64,000 bases of DNA from Paraburkholderia sp. HP33-1. GTDB lineage: Bacteria; Pseudomonadota; Gammaproteobacteria; Burkholderiales; Burkholderiaceae. Positions 8,057 through 15,225 of this stretch are shown piece after piece (position 1 is the stretch's first letter; every line of letters begins with the position of its first letter). The stretch is from positions 496,001 to 560,000 of the forward strand of contig NZ_JAJEJR010000002.1 of NCBI RefSeq assembly GCF_021390595.1. The letters are read 5' to 3'. The notes under the pieces are model-generated. The model did no database searches, was not told the DNA's origin, and saw only the letters and a list, made by a program, of their open reading frames with translations. The translations under genes were made by a program, and so were the position numbers.

Positions 8057-8241
8057 GGCTGTCTCCCTTGCACAGCAAGCAATGCTGTCGGAGCAGACCC
8101 TGCGCCGCCCCTTGTCCACAACCATACGCCGTCCCGCCGATGCACGCGAGTCCCTCCGCGCCGCGCCGAACTTCGGCCGGGGTGGGCGCTCCGGCACGCT
8201 CATTGCTGAACGATAAAGTCCCCCACAACCGGAGAATCGTC

Positions 8242-8766
8242 ATGCCAGAGCAGAAAACCTTGAAGCGTGCCGCGGCCGATAAACGAGCCGGCAAATCAGC
8301 GAGTACTCAAGCGGGAGAGTTCATCAAGGAACAGGTGGACAAGGTGCGCGCCGGCAAGCATGGCGTGCGTTCGCCGAAGCAGGCGATCGCGATCGGACTG
8401 TCCGAGGCGCGCCGCGCGGGCGTCGACGTCAAGCCGCCGAAGAAAGGCGCGACGAGCGAGGCGACCCGCAAGAAAGCGCAGAACGACAGCGCGGCGGGCA
8501 AGCAGGACCGCGTCGCGAAGAAGAGCGCGAGCACGGAGTCGAGTGCGAAACGCTCGCGCGTGAGCACCAGCGTCCTCAAGCGCGAGAGCAAGGCCGGGGC
8601 GTCGCCGGCGGCGATGTCGAAGCAGGCCAGGTCGGCGGCGGCCAAACGGCCTGCGGCGAGCCGCTCGGCGGCCGCGAAAAGAGCCGCTGCGACGAAGGGC
8701 GCGGCTGGTCGCTCCGCCGCCGCGAAGAAGGCCGCACAAACACGCGCGTCGCGCGCGCATCACTGA
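8242..8766 (+). CDS. DUF6496 protein with lysine/alanine-rich tail
   Basis: 174 residues starting MPEQKTLKRAAADKR; GGAGAA lies nine bases before the ATG. Residues 1-62 match the DUF6496 pattern: K..GKSASTQAGEFI, HGVRSPKQAIAIGLSEARRAGV. The remaining 110 residues are a highly basic, low-complexity Ala/Lys/Arg/Ser tail with repeated AAAK and RSAAAK units, like histone H1-type tails of bacterial nucleoid proteins. Binding to DNA or RNA is a reasonable guess, but no function is established. Confidence 0.7.
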   Translation: MPEQKTLKRAAADKRAGKSASTQAGEFIKEQVDKVRAGKHGVRSPKQAIAIGLSEARRAGVDVKPPKKGATSEATRKKAQNDSAAGKQDRVAKKSASTESSAKRSRVSTSVLKRESKAGASPAAMSKQARSAAAKRPAASRSAAAKRAAATKGAAGRSAAAKKAAQTRASRAHH

Positions 8767-8837
8767 CGTTGGGGCGCGCGGATTGCCTTCGTGAGAGGCC
8801 GGTATTGCTGAGCCGTTCGCGAAGACGCCCGCAAAGG

Positions 8838-8875
8838 AAAAGAGCGGCGCACGCCTACGCGTGCCGCCGCTCTTT
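8838..8875. terminator. Bidirectional terminator
   Basis: AAAGAGCGGCGCACGC-CTAC-GCGTGCCGCCGCTCTTT forms a long GC stem with A-runs on the left and T-runs on the right. It lies between two convergent genes (8242-8766 and 8909-10237) and can serve both. Confidence 0.75.
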
Positions 8876-8908
8876 GGTTGTCGCCGGATCGCGCGCTTTC
8901 GCGCGTTT

Positions 8909-10237
8909 TTACTGCACCGTCGCCAGCACCTCGCCAACCGTGCGGAAGATCCGCGCGATCTGCTCTTCGTCGATGATCAGCGGCGGCGAGAACGCAAGGA
9001 TGTCGCCGGTGAAGCGGATCAGCACGCCCGCCTCGAAGCATTTGACGAACGCCTCGTAAGCGCGTGCGCCCGGCGCGCCGTCGCGCGATTCGAGCTCGAT
9101 GCCGGCGACGAGGCCGAGGTTGCGCACGTCCTTTACGTGCTTCGCGCCGCGCAGCGCATGCGCGGCGGTTTCGAACGTCGGCGCGAGGCTGGCCGCGCGC
9201 TCGAACAGCTTGTCGCGACGATACAGGTCGAGCGTGGCGATCGCGGCCGCGGCCGCGGCCGGATGTGCCGAGTACGTGTAGCCATGGAACAGTTCGATCG
9301 CGCCAGGTGCGCCGCTACCTACGACCGTGTCGTGAATCGCGCGGCTCGCCGCGACCGCACCCATCGGAATCGACGCGTTGTTGATCGCCTTCGCCAGCGT
9401 AATCAGGTCCGGCGTGACGCCAAAGTACTCGCTCGCGGTTGCCTTGCCGACGCGGCCGAAACCCGTGATCACCTCGTCGAAGATCAGCAGGATGCCGTGC
9501 TTCGTGCAGATCTCGCGCAGCTTCTGCAGATAGCCTTGCGGCGGAATCAGCACGCCGGTCGAGCCGGCCACCGGTTCGACGATCACTGCGGCGATCGTCG
9601 AGGCATCGTGCAGCGTGACGATGCGCTCCAGTTCCTCGGCCAGATGCGCGCCCCACGCGGGCTGGCCCTTCGAGAACGCGTTGTGTTCGAGATTGTGCGT
9701 GTGCGGCAGATGATCGACCGCCGGCAACAGCGCGCCCGAAAACGTCTTGCGATTCGGCGCGATGCCGCCGACCGAAATGCCGCCGAAACCGACCCCGTGA
9801 TAGCCGCGCTCGCGACCGATCAGACGCGTGCGCTGACCTTCGCCGCGCGCGCGGTGGTAGGCGAGCGCGATTTTCAGCGCGGTGTCGACCGATTCGGAGC
9901 CCGAGTTCGTGAAGAAAATGCGATCGAGACCGGCCGGCATCAGCTCCGCGACCTTCGTCGCCGCTTCGAACGCCAGGGGGTGACCCATCTGGAAGGTCGG
10001 CGCGAAATCGAGCGTCGACAGCTGCTGCGTGATCGCGGCGACGATCTCGTCGCGGCTATGGCCGGCATTCACGCACCACAGGCCGGCGCAGCCGTCGAGA
10101 ATCTCGCGCCCGTCGGTGCTGCGGTAGTACATGCCCTTCGCCGACTCCAGCAGGCGCGGCGCGGCCTTGAACTGGCGGTTGGCGGTGAAGGGCATCCAGA
10201 ATGACGACAGATCGTCGATGACGGGGCGCGAAGTCAT
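8909..10237 (-). CDS. Class III omega-aminotransferase, beta-alanine--pyruvate transaminase type
   Basis: 442 residues starting MTSRPVIDDLSSFWMPFTANR, with a GAGGAG ribosome site; longer frames run into the divergent promoter. The family hallmarks are present: FWMPFT.NR.FK at the N-terminus, TNSGSESVDTALK (phosphate-binding loop), GYHGVGFGG, LIFDEVITGFGR (PLP aspartate) and LAKAINNASIPMGAV with the Schiff-base lysine near residue 283. The enzyme should move the amino group of beta-alanine or related omega-amino acids to pyruvate, giving malonate semialdehyde and alanine. No semialdehyde dehydrogenase lies beside it. It is divergent from a MocR regulator that probably controls it. Confidence 0.85.
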   Translation of the reverse strand: MTSRPVIDDLSSFWMPFTANRQFKAAPRLLESAKGMYYRSTDGREILDGCAGLWCVNAGHSRDEIVAAITQQLSTLDFAPTFQMGHPLAFEAATKVAELMPAGLDRIFFTNSGSESVDTALKIALAYHRARGEGQRTRLIGRERGYHGVGFGGISVGGIAPNRKTFSGALLPAVDHLPHTHNLEHNAFSKGQPAWGAHLAEELERIVTLHDASTIAAVIVEPVAGSTGVLIPPQGYLQKLREICTKHGILLIFDEVITGFGRVGKATASEYFGVTPDLITLAKAINNASIPMGAVAASRAIHDTVVGSGAPGAIELFHGYTYSAHPAAAAAAIATLDLYRRDKLFERAASLAPTFETAAHALRGAKHVKDVRNLGLVAGIELESRDGAPGARAYEAFVKCFEAGVLIRFTGDILAFSPPLIIDEEQIARIFRTVGEVLATVQ

Positions 10238-10283
10238 GGCATCTCCTCGAAGTTGGGGGGCTGAGGGCTTTTGGCGTAGCCAA

Positions 10284-10372
10284 AACTGTAGCGCCCGAGG
10301 TTTAATGGCGGCATAAACAGTTGACCAGGTGTGGTGCCAACTGTGCTGGCGGATTCGCGCGAACTGTGCCGG
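10284..10372. promoter_or_regulatory. Repeated AACTGT sites between aminotransferase and MocR genes
   Basis: The divergent promoter region holds two direct repeats, AACTGTGCTGG (10339-10349) and AACTGTGCCGG (10362-10372), 23 bases apart start to start, plus AACTGT at 10284 and its inverse ACAGTT at 10317. Direct repeats about two helical turns apart are typical operators of MocR/GabR-type dimers. The layout suggests autoregulation and control of the aminotransferase. Confidence 0.55.
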
Positions 10373-10424
10373 TAGGTGGGCGGTTCGCGGTTCATTTTTT
10401 TGCCCCTGGTTTTTTGCCCGAATC

Positions 10425-11840
10425 ATGATCGAACTGGACCTTCAACGCGACCGGCGTGCGGCGCCAACCCTCGTCGAACAGGTCGTGCAAGGCTTCGCGC
10501 GCGCGATCGACGCGCAGTCGCTGCGCGCCGGCGCGCTGCTGCCATCGGTGCGCCAGCTCGCGCAAAGCCACGCGCTGAGCACCTTCACGGTGACAGAGGC
10601 GTATAACCGGCTCGTGTCGATGGGGCTCGTGGTCGCGCGGCGCGGCTCCGGCTATCGCGTGGCGGCGCGCCTCGCGGCCACGCGCGCGGCCGTCGCCGAC
10701 TGGCAGCCGCCGAGCCTGACCGCGACGTGGCTGCTGTCCGACGTGTTCGCCGATCATTCGGTGCCGATCAAGGCCGGCTGCGGCTGGTTGCCGAGCGAAT
10801 GGATCAACGAGAGCGGCCTGCAGCACGCGTTGCGCGCGCTGAGCCGGGTGCCGGCCGCGCGCATTGGCGACTACGGCCATCCGTACGGTTTCGCGCCGCT
10901 GCGCGAGCGCATCGCCGAACAGCTCGACCGGCGCGGCCTGCCCGTCGACGTCGCGAACGTGCTGCTCACGCAAGGCGCGACGCAGGGGCTCGATCTGATC
11001 GTGCGTACGCTGCTGCGCGCGGGCGATGCGGTGATCGTCGAGGATCCCGGTTATTGCAACCTGCTGCAGATCCTGAAGCTCGCGGGGCTGGTCGTGCATG
11101 GCGTGCCGCGCACACCTGCCGGCGTCGATACGGATGTGCTCGCCACGCTGGTCGAGCGGCACAAGCCGAAGGCGATTTTCGTCAACACGACGCTGCAGAA
11201 TCCGACCGGCGCGACGTACGGCATGTCGGCCGCGTTCCGCTTGCTGCAGATCGCAGAGCGCGAGCGCATCTGGGTGATCGAGGACGACGTGAGCCGCGAA
11301 CTCGCGCCGGCCGGTGCGCCGCTCTTCGCGGCGATGGAAGGCCTGCAGCGCGTGCTGTACGTCGGCGGTTTTTCGAAGACGGTGACGCCGGCGCTGCGCT
11401 GCGGCTATGTGGTCGCCGAACAGGCGGTGCTGCGCGAGCTGGCGCGCACGAAGATGGCGGTGGGGCTGACGTCGTCGGAAACGATCGAGCGGATCGTCGA
11501 CAAAGTGCTGGTGGAAGGGCGCTACGCGCACCACGTCGAGACGGTCAACGAACGGCTGAAGCTCGCGCACACGGCGCTCGAAGAACGGCTCGACGCGCTG
11601 GGGCTCGAAGTGTTTCACCGGCCGCGCGCGGGGCTTTTCATGCTGGCGCGCCTGCCGATCGAAGCCGAGCGCGCCGCCGAGGTCGCGACCGCCGCGCTCG
11701 GGCACGGTATCTGGCTCGCGCCGGGCTCCTACTTCCGTCCTGACGACGCGCCGAGCGGCTGGTTCCGCTTCAACGCGCCGTATTCGACCGACGACGCGTT
11801 ATGGCGCTTCATCGAGCGGGTCGGGCAGGGCATGTGGTAG
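10425..11840 (+). CDS. MocR/GabR-type regulator (GntR HTH fused to aminotransferase-like domain)
   Basis: 471 residues from ATG at 10425 (MIELDLQRDRRAAPTLVEQV); the long upstream extension has no coding character. Residues about 10-75 are a GntR winged helix (G.LLPSVRQLAQSHALS, AYNRLVSMGLVVARRGSGY). Residues about 110-470 form a fold-type I aminotransferase domain with LLTQGATQGLDLI, EDPGYCNLLQI, NPTGATYG, IEDDVSRELAP and GGFSKTVTPALRCGY, where the lysine near residue 317 should bind PLP. Such proteins sense an amine or PLP adduct and switch metabolic genes; the divergent omega-aminotransferase is the obvious target. Confidence 0.85.
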   Translation: MIELDLQRDRRAAPTLVEQVVQGFARAIDAQSLRAGALLPSVRQLAQSHALSTFTVTEAYNRLVSMGLVVARRGSGYRVAARLAATRAAVADWQPPSLTATWLLSDVFADHSVPIKAGCGWLPSEWINESGLQHALRALSRVPAARIGDYGHPYGFAPLRERIAEQLDRRGLPVDVANVLLTQGATQGLDLIVRTLLRAGDAVIVEDPGYCNLLQILKLAGLVVHGVPRTPAGVDTDVLATLVERHKPKAIFVNTTLQNPTGATYGMSAAFRLLQIAERERIWVIEDDVSRELAPAGAPLFAAMEGLQRVLYVGGFSKTVTPALRCGYVVAEQAVLRELARTKMAVGLTSSETIERIVDKVLVEGRYAHHVETVNERLKLAHTALEERLDALGLEVFHRPRAGLFMLARLPIEAERAAEVATAALGHGIWLAPGSYFRPDDAPSGWFRFNAPYSTDDALWRFIERVGQGMW

Positions 11841-11858
11841 ACGCCGCTTTGCCTGCGC

Positions 11859-12482
11859 TCAGCCGCCAAGCCCAACCAGCTTGAGCGCGATCGGATACAG
11901 CGACGCCACGAGCAGGAGCGCCATCGCGATGTTGAAGACGCGCAGCCGCTTCGGACTCGACAGCACCTCGCGCATCGCCGTGCCGAAACCCGCCCACACG
12001 CAGATGCACGGAAAGCCGACTACATAGAACACCGCCGCCATCGCGACCGCGTTGATGCCGAAGCTGTTGCTGACATGAATCGTCGTCGCGGCGGTCAGCA
12101 CCATCATCCACGCCTTCGGATTCACCCACTGAAACGCGATCGCTTCATGAAAGCGCATCGGCCGGCGCTCGCCCTTCCTGAGCTTCAGCTCGCCCGATGT
12201 GCCGATTTTCCACGCGAGATACAGCAGATAAGCGACGCTGACGACTTCGAGCACCGTGTACAGGACAGGAAAGTGCACGAACGCCTCGCCGAGACCGATA
12301 CCGACCGACAGCATCAACAGCACCACCCCGACGCTGATGCCGGACAGATGCGGCAGCGTGCGGCGAAAGCCGAAATTGACGCCCGACGCGAGCAGCATCG
12401 TGTTGTTCGGACCGGGCGTGATCGAGGTGACGAGCGCGAACAGGATGCCGGCTGGCAGCGCGCTGAGAGTGACGAAAGACAT
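11859..12482 (-). CDS. LysE/RhtB family amino acid exporter
   Basis: 207 residues with about six hydrophobic segments. The N-terminal PGPNNTMLLASGVNFGFRRTLPHL block is the LysE/RhtB signature, and FQWVNPKAW in the middle is also conserved. These inner-membrane proteins export amino acids such as homoserine, threonine or cysteine derivatives by proton antiport. It converges on the MocR gene, ending 18 bases from it. It may relieve excess of an amino acid handled by the nearby aminotransferase, but that is inference. Confidence 0.85.
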   Translation of the reverse strand: MSFVTLSALPAGILFALVTSITPGPNNTMLLASGVNFGFRRTLPHLSGISVGVVLLMLSVGIGLGEAFVHFPVLYTVLEVVSVAYLLYLAWKIGTSGELKLRKGERRPMRFHEAIAFQWVNPKAWMMVLTAATTIHVSNSFGINAVAMAAVFYVVGFPCICVWAGFGTAMREVLSSPKRLRVFNIAMALLLVASLYPIALKLVGLGG

Positions 12483-12643
12483 GGGGGCTCCGGTGTCGCC
12501 AACAGAAAACGGTGAAGCTCATTCTAGCGATACGGCCCGGTACAGTACCTGTACGGTTTTGAGAATGGTGCCCGGTACGGATTGCCGGTGACTGAGTGGA
12601 CGGAAAGCATTTGCCGGCGTTGCGTTTCAACACTCGGTAGTTA

Positions 12644-12681
12644 ACATATGTTGCAATTATTTTTTTAATGGCAACATATGT
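12644..12681. promoter_or_regulatory. Long inverted repeat upstream of the binding-protein gene
   Basis: ACATATGTTGC (12644-12654) pairs with GCAACATATGT (12671-12681) across an AT-rich 16-base spacer. Each arm contains the self-palindrome ACATATGT. It lies 64 bases before the start codon at 12745 in a conspicuously AT-rich stretch. It is either a double operator or an RNA hairpin. Confidence 0.5.
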
Positions 12682-12744
12682 AGACGGCTGGCGAAGACGA
12701 TGCCCGCCATCAATCAAGAACTTACCGCACGATCGGAGAAACCC

Positions 12745-13647
12745 ATGAAAGTGATGAATTGGTCCGCTGCTGCCGCGCTCGTGGCGGCAACCTCGGTGAG
12801 TCCGGGCGCGTTCGCGCAGGACGCGACGTCCACGCTCGCGAAAATCCAGCAAAGCGGCGTCATCGCGATTGGCCATCGCGAGACTTCGGTACCGTTCTCG
12901 TACGTCGACGCGAACAACCAGGTGATCGGCTTTTCGCAGGACCTGTGCAACAAGGTCATCGATGCGGTGAAGGCGAAAGCGAAGCGTCCGGACCTCAAGG
13001 TGCGCTTCATCCCTGTCACCTCGCAGAATCGCATTCCGCTCGTGCAGAACGGCACGGTCGATCTCGAATGCGGCGTGACGACCAATCTCGCCGCGCGGCA
13101 AAGCCAGGTGACGTTTGGCGACACGTTCTTCGTCGCGACGACGCGTCTTCTGACGCGCAAGGATTCGGGCATCAAGGACTTCCCGGATCTCGCGGGCAAG
13201 ACGGTGGTGACGAATCAGGGCACGACGTCCGAGCGCATCCTGCGCAAGATGAATGAAGACAAAAAGATGAACATGCAGATCATCAGCGCGAAGGATTACG
13301 GCGAAGGGCGCCTCACGCTCGAGAGCGGACGTGCCGTCGCGTACATGATGGATGACGTGTTGCTTGCCGGCACGCGCACGCTGACCGCGAAACCGTCGGA
13401 CTGGATCATCACGGGCACGCCGCAATCGTCGGAAGCGTATGGCTTCATGATGCGCCGCGATGATCCCGAGTTCAGAAAACTCGTCGACGACACGCTCGAA
13501 CAGACGATGAAAGGACCGGAAATCCACACGATGTACGACAGATGGTTCATCAAGCCCGTGCCGCCGAAGAACATCAGCTTCGACTTTCCGATGAGCGATT
13601 CGCTGAAGCAGCTTTACGCGCAGCCGAACGACAAGGCGCTTGAATAG
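12745..13647 (+). CDS. Glutamate/aspartate-type ABC transporter substrate-binding protein
   Basis: 300 residues from ATG at 12745, which has GGAGA upstream; the frame begins at 12700 without a site. Residues 1-24 are a signal peptide (MKVMNWSAAAALVAAT...GAFAQ). The mature protein is a SBP_bac_3 domain: GVIAIGHRETSVPFSYVD, GFSQDLCNKV, VRFIPVTSQNRIPLVQNGTVDLECG, and DFPDLAGKTVVTNQGTTSERILRKMNE. The DLECG.TTN block and total length are typical of GltI. No permease or ATPase gene accompanies it, so it must work with a transporter encoded elsewhere, or act as a sensor. Confidence 0.85.
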   Translation: MKVMNWSAAAALVAATSVSPGAFAQDATSTLAKIQQSGVIAIGHRETSVPFSYVDANNQVIGFSQDLCNKVIDAVKAKAKRPDLKVRFIPVTSQNRIPLVQNGTVDLECGVTTNLAARQSQVTFGDTFFVATTRLLTRKDSGIKDFPDLAGKTVVTNQGTTSERILRKMNEDKKMNMQIISAKDYGEGRLTLESGRAVAYMMDDVLLAGTRTLTAKPSDWIITGTPQSSEAYGFMMRRDDPEFRKLVDDTLEQTMKGPEIHTMYDRWFIKPVPPKNISFDFPMSDSLKQLYAQPNDKALE

Positions 13648-13780
13648 CAGCGTTTATCGCGCCCGGTGCAAGCGTTTCGCGTTGGTGTGGCAATCCTTTG
13701 TTCTTTCCTCTATACCAGGAAGAGGCGATGCGTTCTGGTTGAACGCGTCGCCGAATTGGCGGGAACGGAGGTGCAAAGTG

Positions 13781-14176
13781 ATGAGGCCGATCGAACCTTC
13801 GCGGGACAAAAGGGTTTTTCTCAGTGGAGTTCTCAGCGGCGCGCTCGTGTTAGCAGGCGTTTTCATGGTGTCTGCGAACAGTGGCGCGGAGATGCGCGCG
13901 ATTACGATCGTCTCGGGCACCTATGGCGAGAATTGCGGCGCGCCGCGCGGCAATCTGACTCGCGAGCTTGCGCGTCATTGCAACGGACGCGAGACTTGCG
14001 ATTACGCGATGCCTGGCCTGCTCAAAGGCGGCACGACAATGGCGTGCGCAAGCAACTTCCACGTCGAATGGCATTGCGACCACGCGGACTTTCACACTGC
14101 TGCGCTGAGTCCCGGCGCGAAATCGGGCGATACGCTCGTGCTCGGTTGCGTCGAGCCGCGCGGGGCGGGCAAATAA
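13781..14176 (+). CDS. Secreted protein with SUEL-type lectin-like domain
   Basis: 131 residues from ATG at 13781, preceded by GGAGGTG. Residues about 12-34 form a signal peptide or anchor (VFLSGVLSGALVLAGVFMVS). The rest has a six-cysteine pattern: SGTYGENCGAPRGN, HCNGRETCDYAM, ACASNFHVEWHC, LGC. That order resembles the D-galactoside/L-rhamnose-binding (SUEL) lectin fold common in animal lectins and found in some bacterial exported proteins. The role is unknown, possibly glycan binding at the cell surface. A strong terminator follows, so the gene is probably monocistronic. Confidence 0.6.
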   Translation: MRPIEPSRDKRVFLSGVLSGALVLAGVFMVSANSGAEMRAITIVSGTYGENCGAPRGNLTRELARHCNGRETCDYAMPGLLKGGTTMACASNFHVEWHCDHADFHTAALSPGAKSGDTLVLGCVEPRGAGK

Positions 14177-14193
14177 CTGGCTGTGCAAATAGA

Positions 14194-14227
14194 AAGGCCG
14201 AGTCCCTCACGGGCCTCGGCCTTTTAT
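14194..14227 (+). terminator. Intrinsic terminator
   Basis: AAGGCCGAG (14194-14202) pairs with CTCGGCCTT (14215-14223), followed by TTTATTATTT. It ends the lectin-like gene. Confidence 0.85.
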
Positions 14228-14384
14228 TATTTCTCGTGGCTCATTTTTGGTTCTACATGAATTCGCGGAAAGGCGAATCCAGAAAGGTTTCCCAATTGTA
14301 GCTCCGGCACCGGATGCGCCACTCCCGGCGCCGGCTGCGAGACTGCGGGCGGATGACTATAACGGTTGCCCAGGGCGCCGACCG

Positions 14385-14900
14385 TCAATCTTCCTTGACT
14401 TCGCCGTCTTCGTCGACGGCCGGATCTACTGGATCGGCCGTTGGGTTCTCATCCGCGGGTTCGCCGGCCTCCGCCTCCGCACTTTCAGCTTCCGCCGCAT
14501 CCGCAGCGTCGTCTGACTCAGCTTCCGCCGAATCCGCAACGTCGGCTGACTCGGCTACCGCCGCATCTGCAGCGTCGCCTGACTCAGCTACCGCCTCTTC
14601 CGCAACGTCGCCTGATTCAGCTACCGCCTCATCCGCAACGTCGGCTGATTCAGCTACCGCCTCATCCGCAACGTCGCCTGACTCAGCTACCGCCGCATCT
14701 GCAGCGTCGCCTGACTCAGCTACCGCCTCATCCGCAATGTCGCTCGACTCAGCTACCGCCGCATCTGCAGCGTCGTCTGACTCGGCTACCGCCACATCAA
14801 CAACGTCGCCTGACGCATCGGGCTCCTGGATCGGCTCTTCCGTCGTCGTCGCAACAACCTCATCTGGCACGCCAGCCGTGCCGTCGTCGTTCGTAGTCAT
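14385..14900 (-). CDS. Acidic repeat protein built of 11-residue units
   Basis: 171 residues, made almost only of Ala, Asp, Glu, Ser and Val with a handful of other residues. The middle (about residues 36-140) is ten tandem copies of an 11-residue unit close to EAVAESGDVAD. No signal peptide, cysteine or aromatic residue is seen. Eleven-residue periodicity with A/V at fixed places suggests an amphipathic helix, as in LEA-like proteins. The ATG at 14900 has GAGGA upstream. The opposite strand also carries a long frame, but it is Ser/Ala-rich shadow without a ribosome site. The function is unknown. Confidence 0.6.
   Translation of the reverse strand: MTTNDDGTAGVPDEVVATTTEEPIQEPDASGDVVDVAVAESDDAADAAVAESSDIADEAVAESGDAADAAVAESGDVADEAVAESADVADEAVAESGDVAEEAVAESGDAADAAVAESADVADSAEAESDDAADAAEAESAEAEAGEPADENPTADPVDPAVDEDGEVKED
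14470..14795. repeat. 33-bp tandem repeat array
   Basis: About ten imperfect 33-bp units built on GACTCAGCTACCGCC and TCCGCAACGTCG blocks. They are in frame with the 11-residue protein repeat of the minus-strand gene. Copies differ mostly by substitutions, so copy number is likely to vary between strains by slippage. Confidence 0.75.
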
Positions 14901-15225
14901 CGAAAATCCTCATAAGGTCGAGTTATTGGTAGAAACCCCCAGGGATTCCCAATGAAATGTGCGTCGCCAACGGTCGACTTTTTTATCGCAGGCAGCTTGC
15001 CCGGCGTGGGAGAGCACATAGTCTCACACGGGTAGCCCGACAATGAATCACAGCATCGACGCATTTGATTAGGATCTGTTGGCAAGCGAACAAATCGCGT
15101 GACTCGCGCAAAAAGCCCGTGTGTTCCCCCCGAACGTCTGCTTGGTGAAGCGCAGGCGAGATTCCGTATGCCGCCGCTCGAGGGCCGATGGTTGCCGTCC
15201 CCGGAAAACCGCGAGGAACCTCTTT

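Noticed and set aside
8909..10204. Plus-strand frame opposite the aminotransferase
   Set aside because: Antisense shadow; the aminotransferase motifs are complete on the minus strand.
14314..14955. 213-codon Ser/Ala/Thr-rich frame on the plus strand over the repeat gene
   Set aside because: It is the mirror of the minus-strand 11-residue repeats, has no ribosome site, and its composition reflects the repeat unit only.
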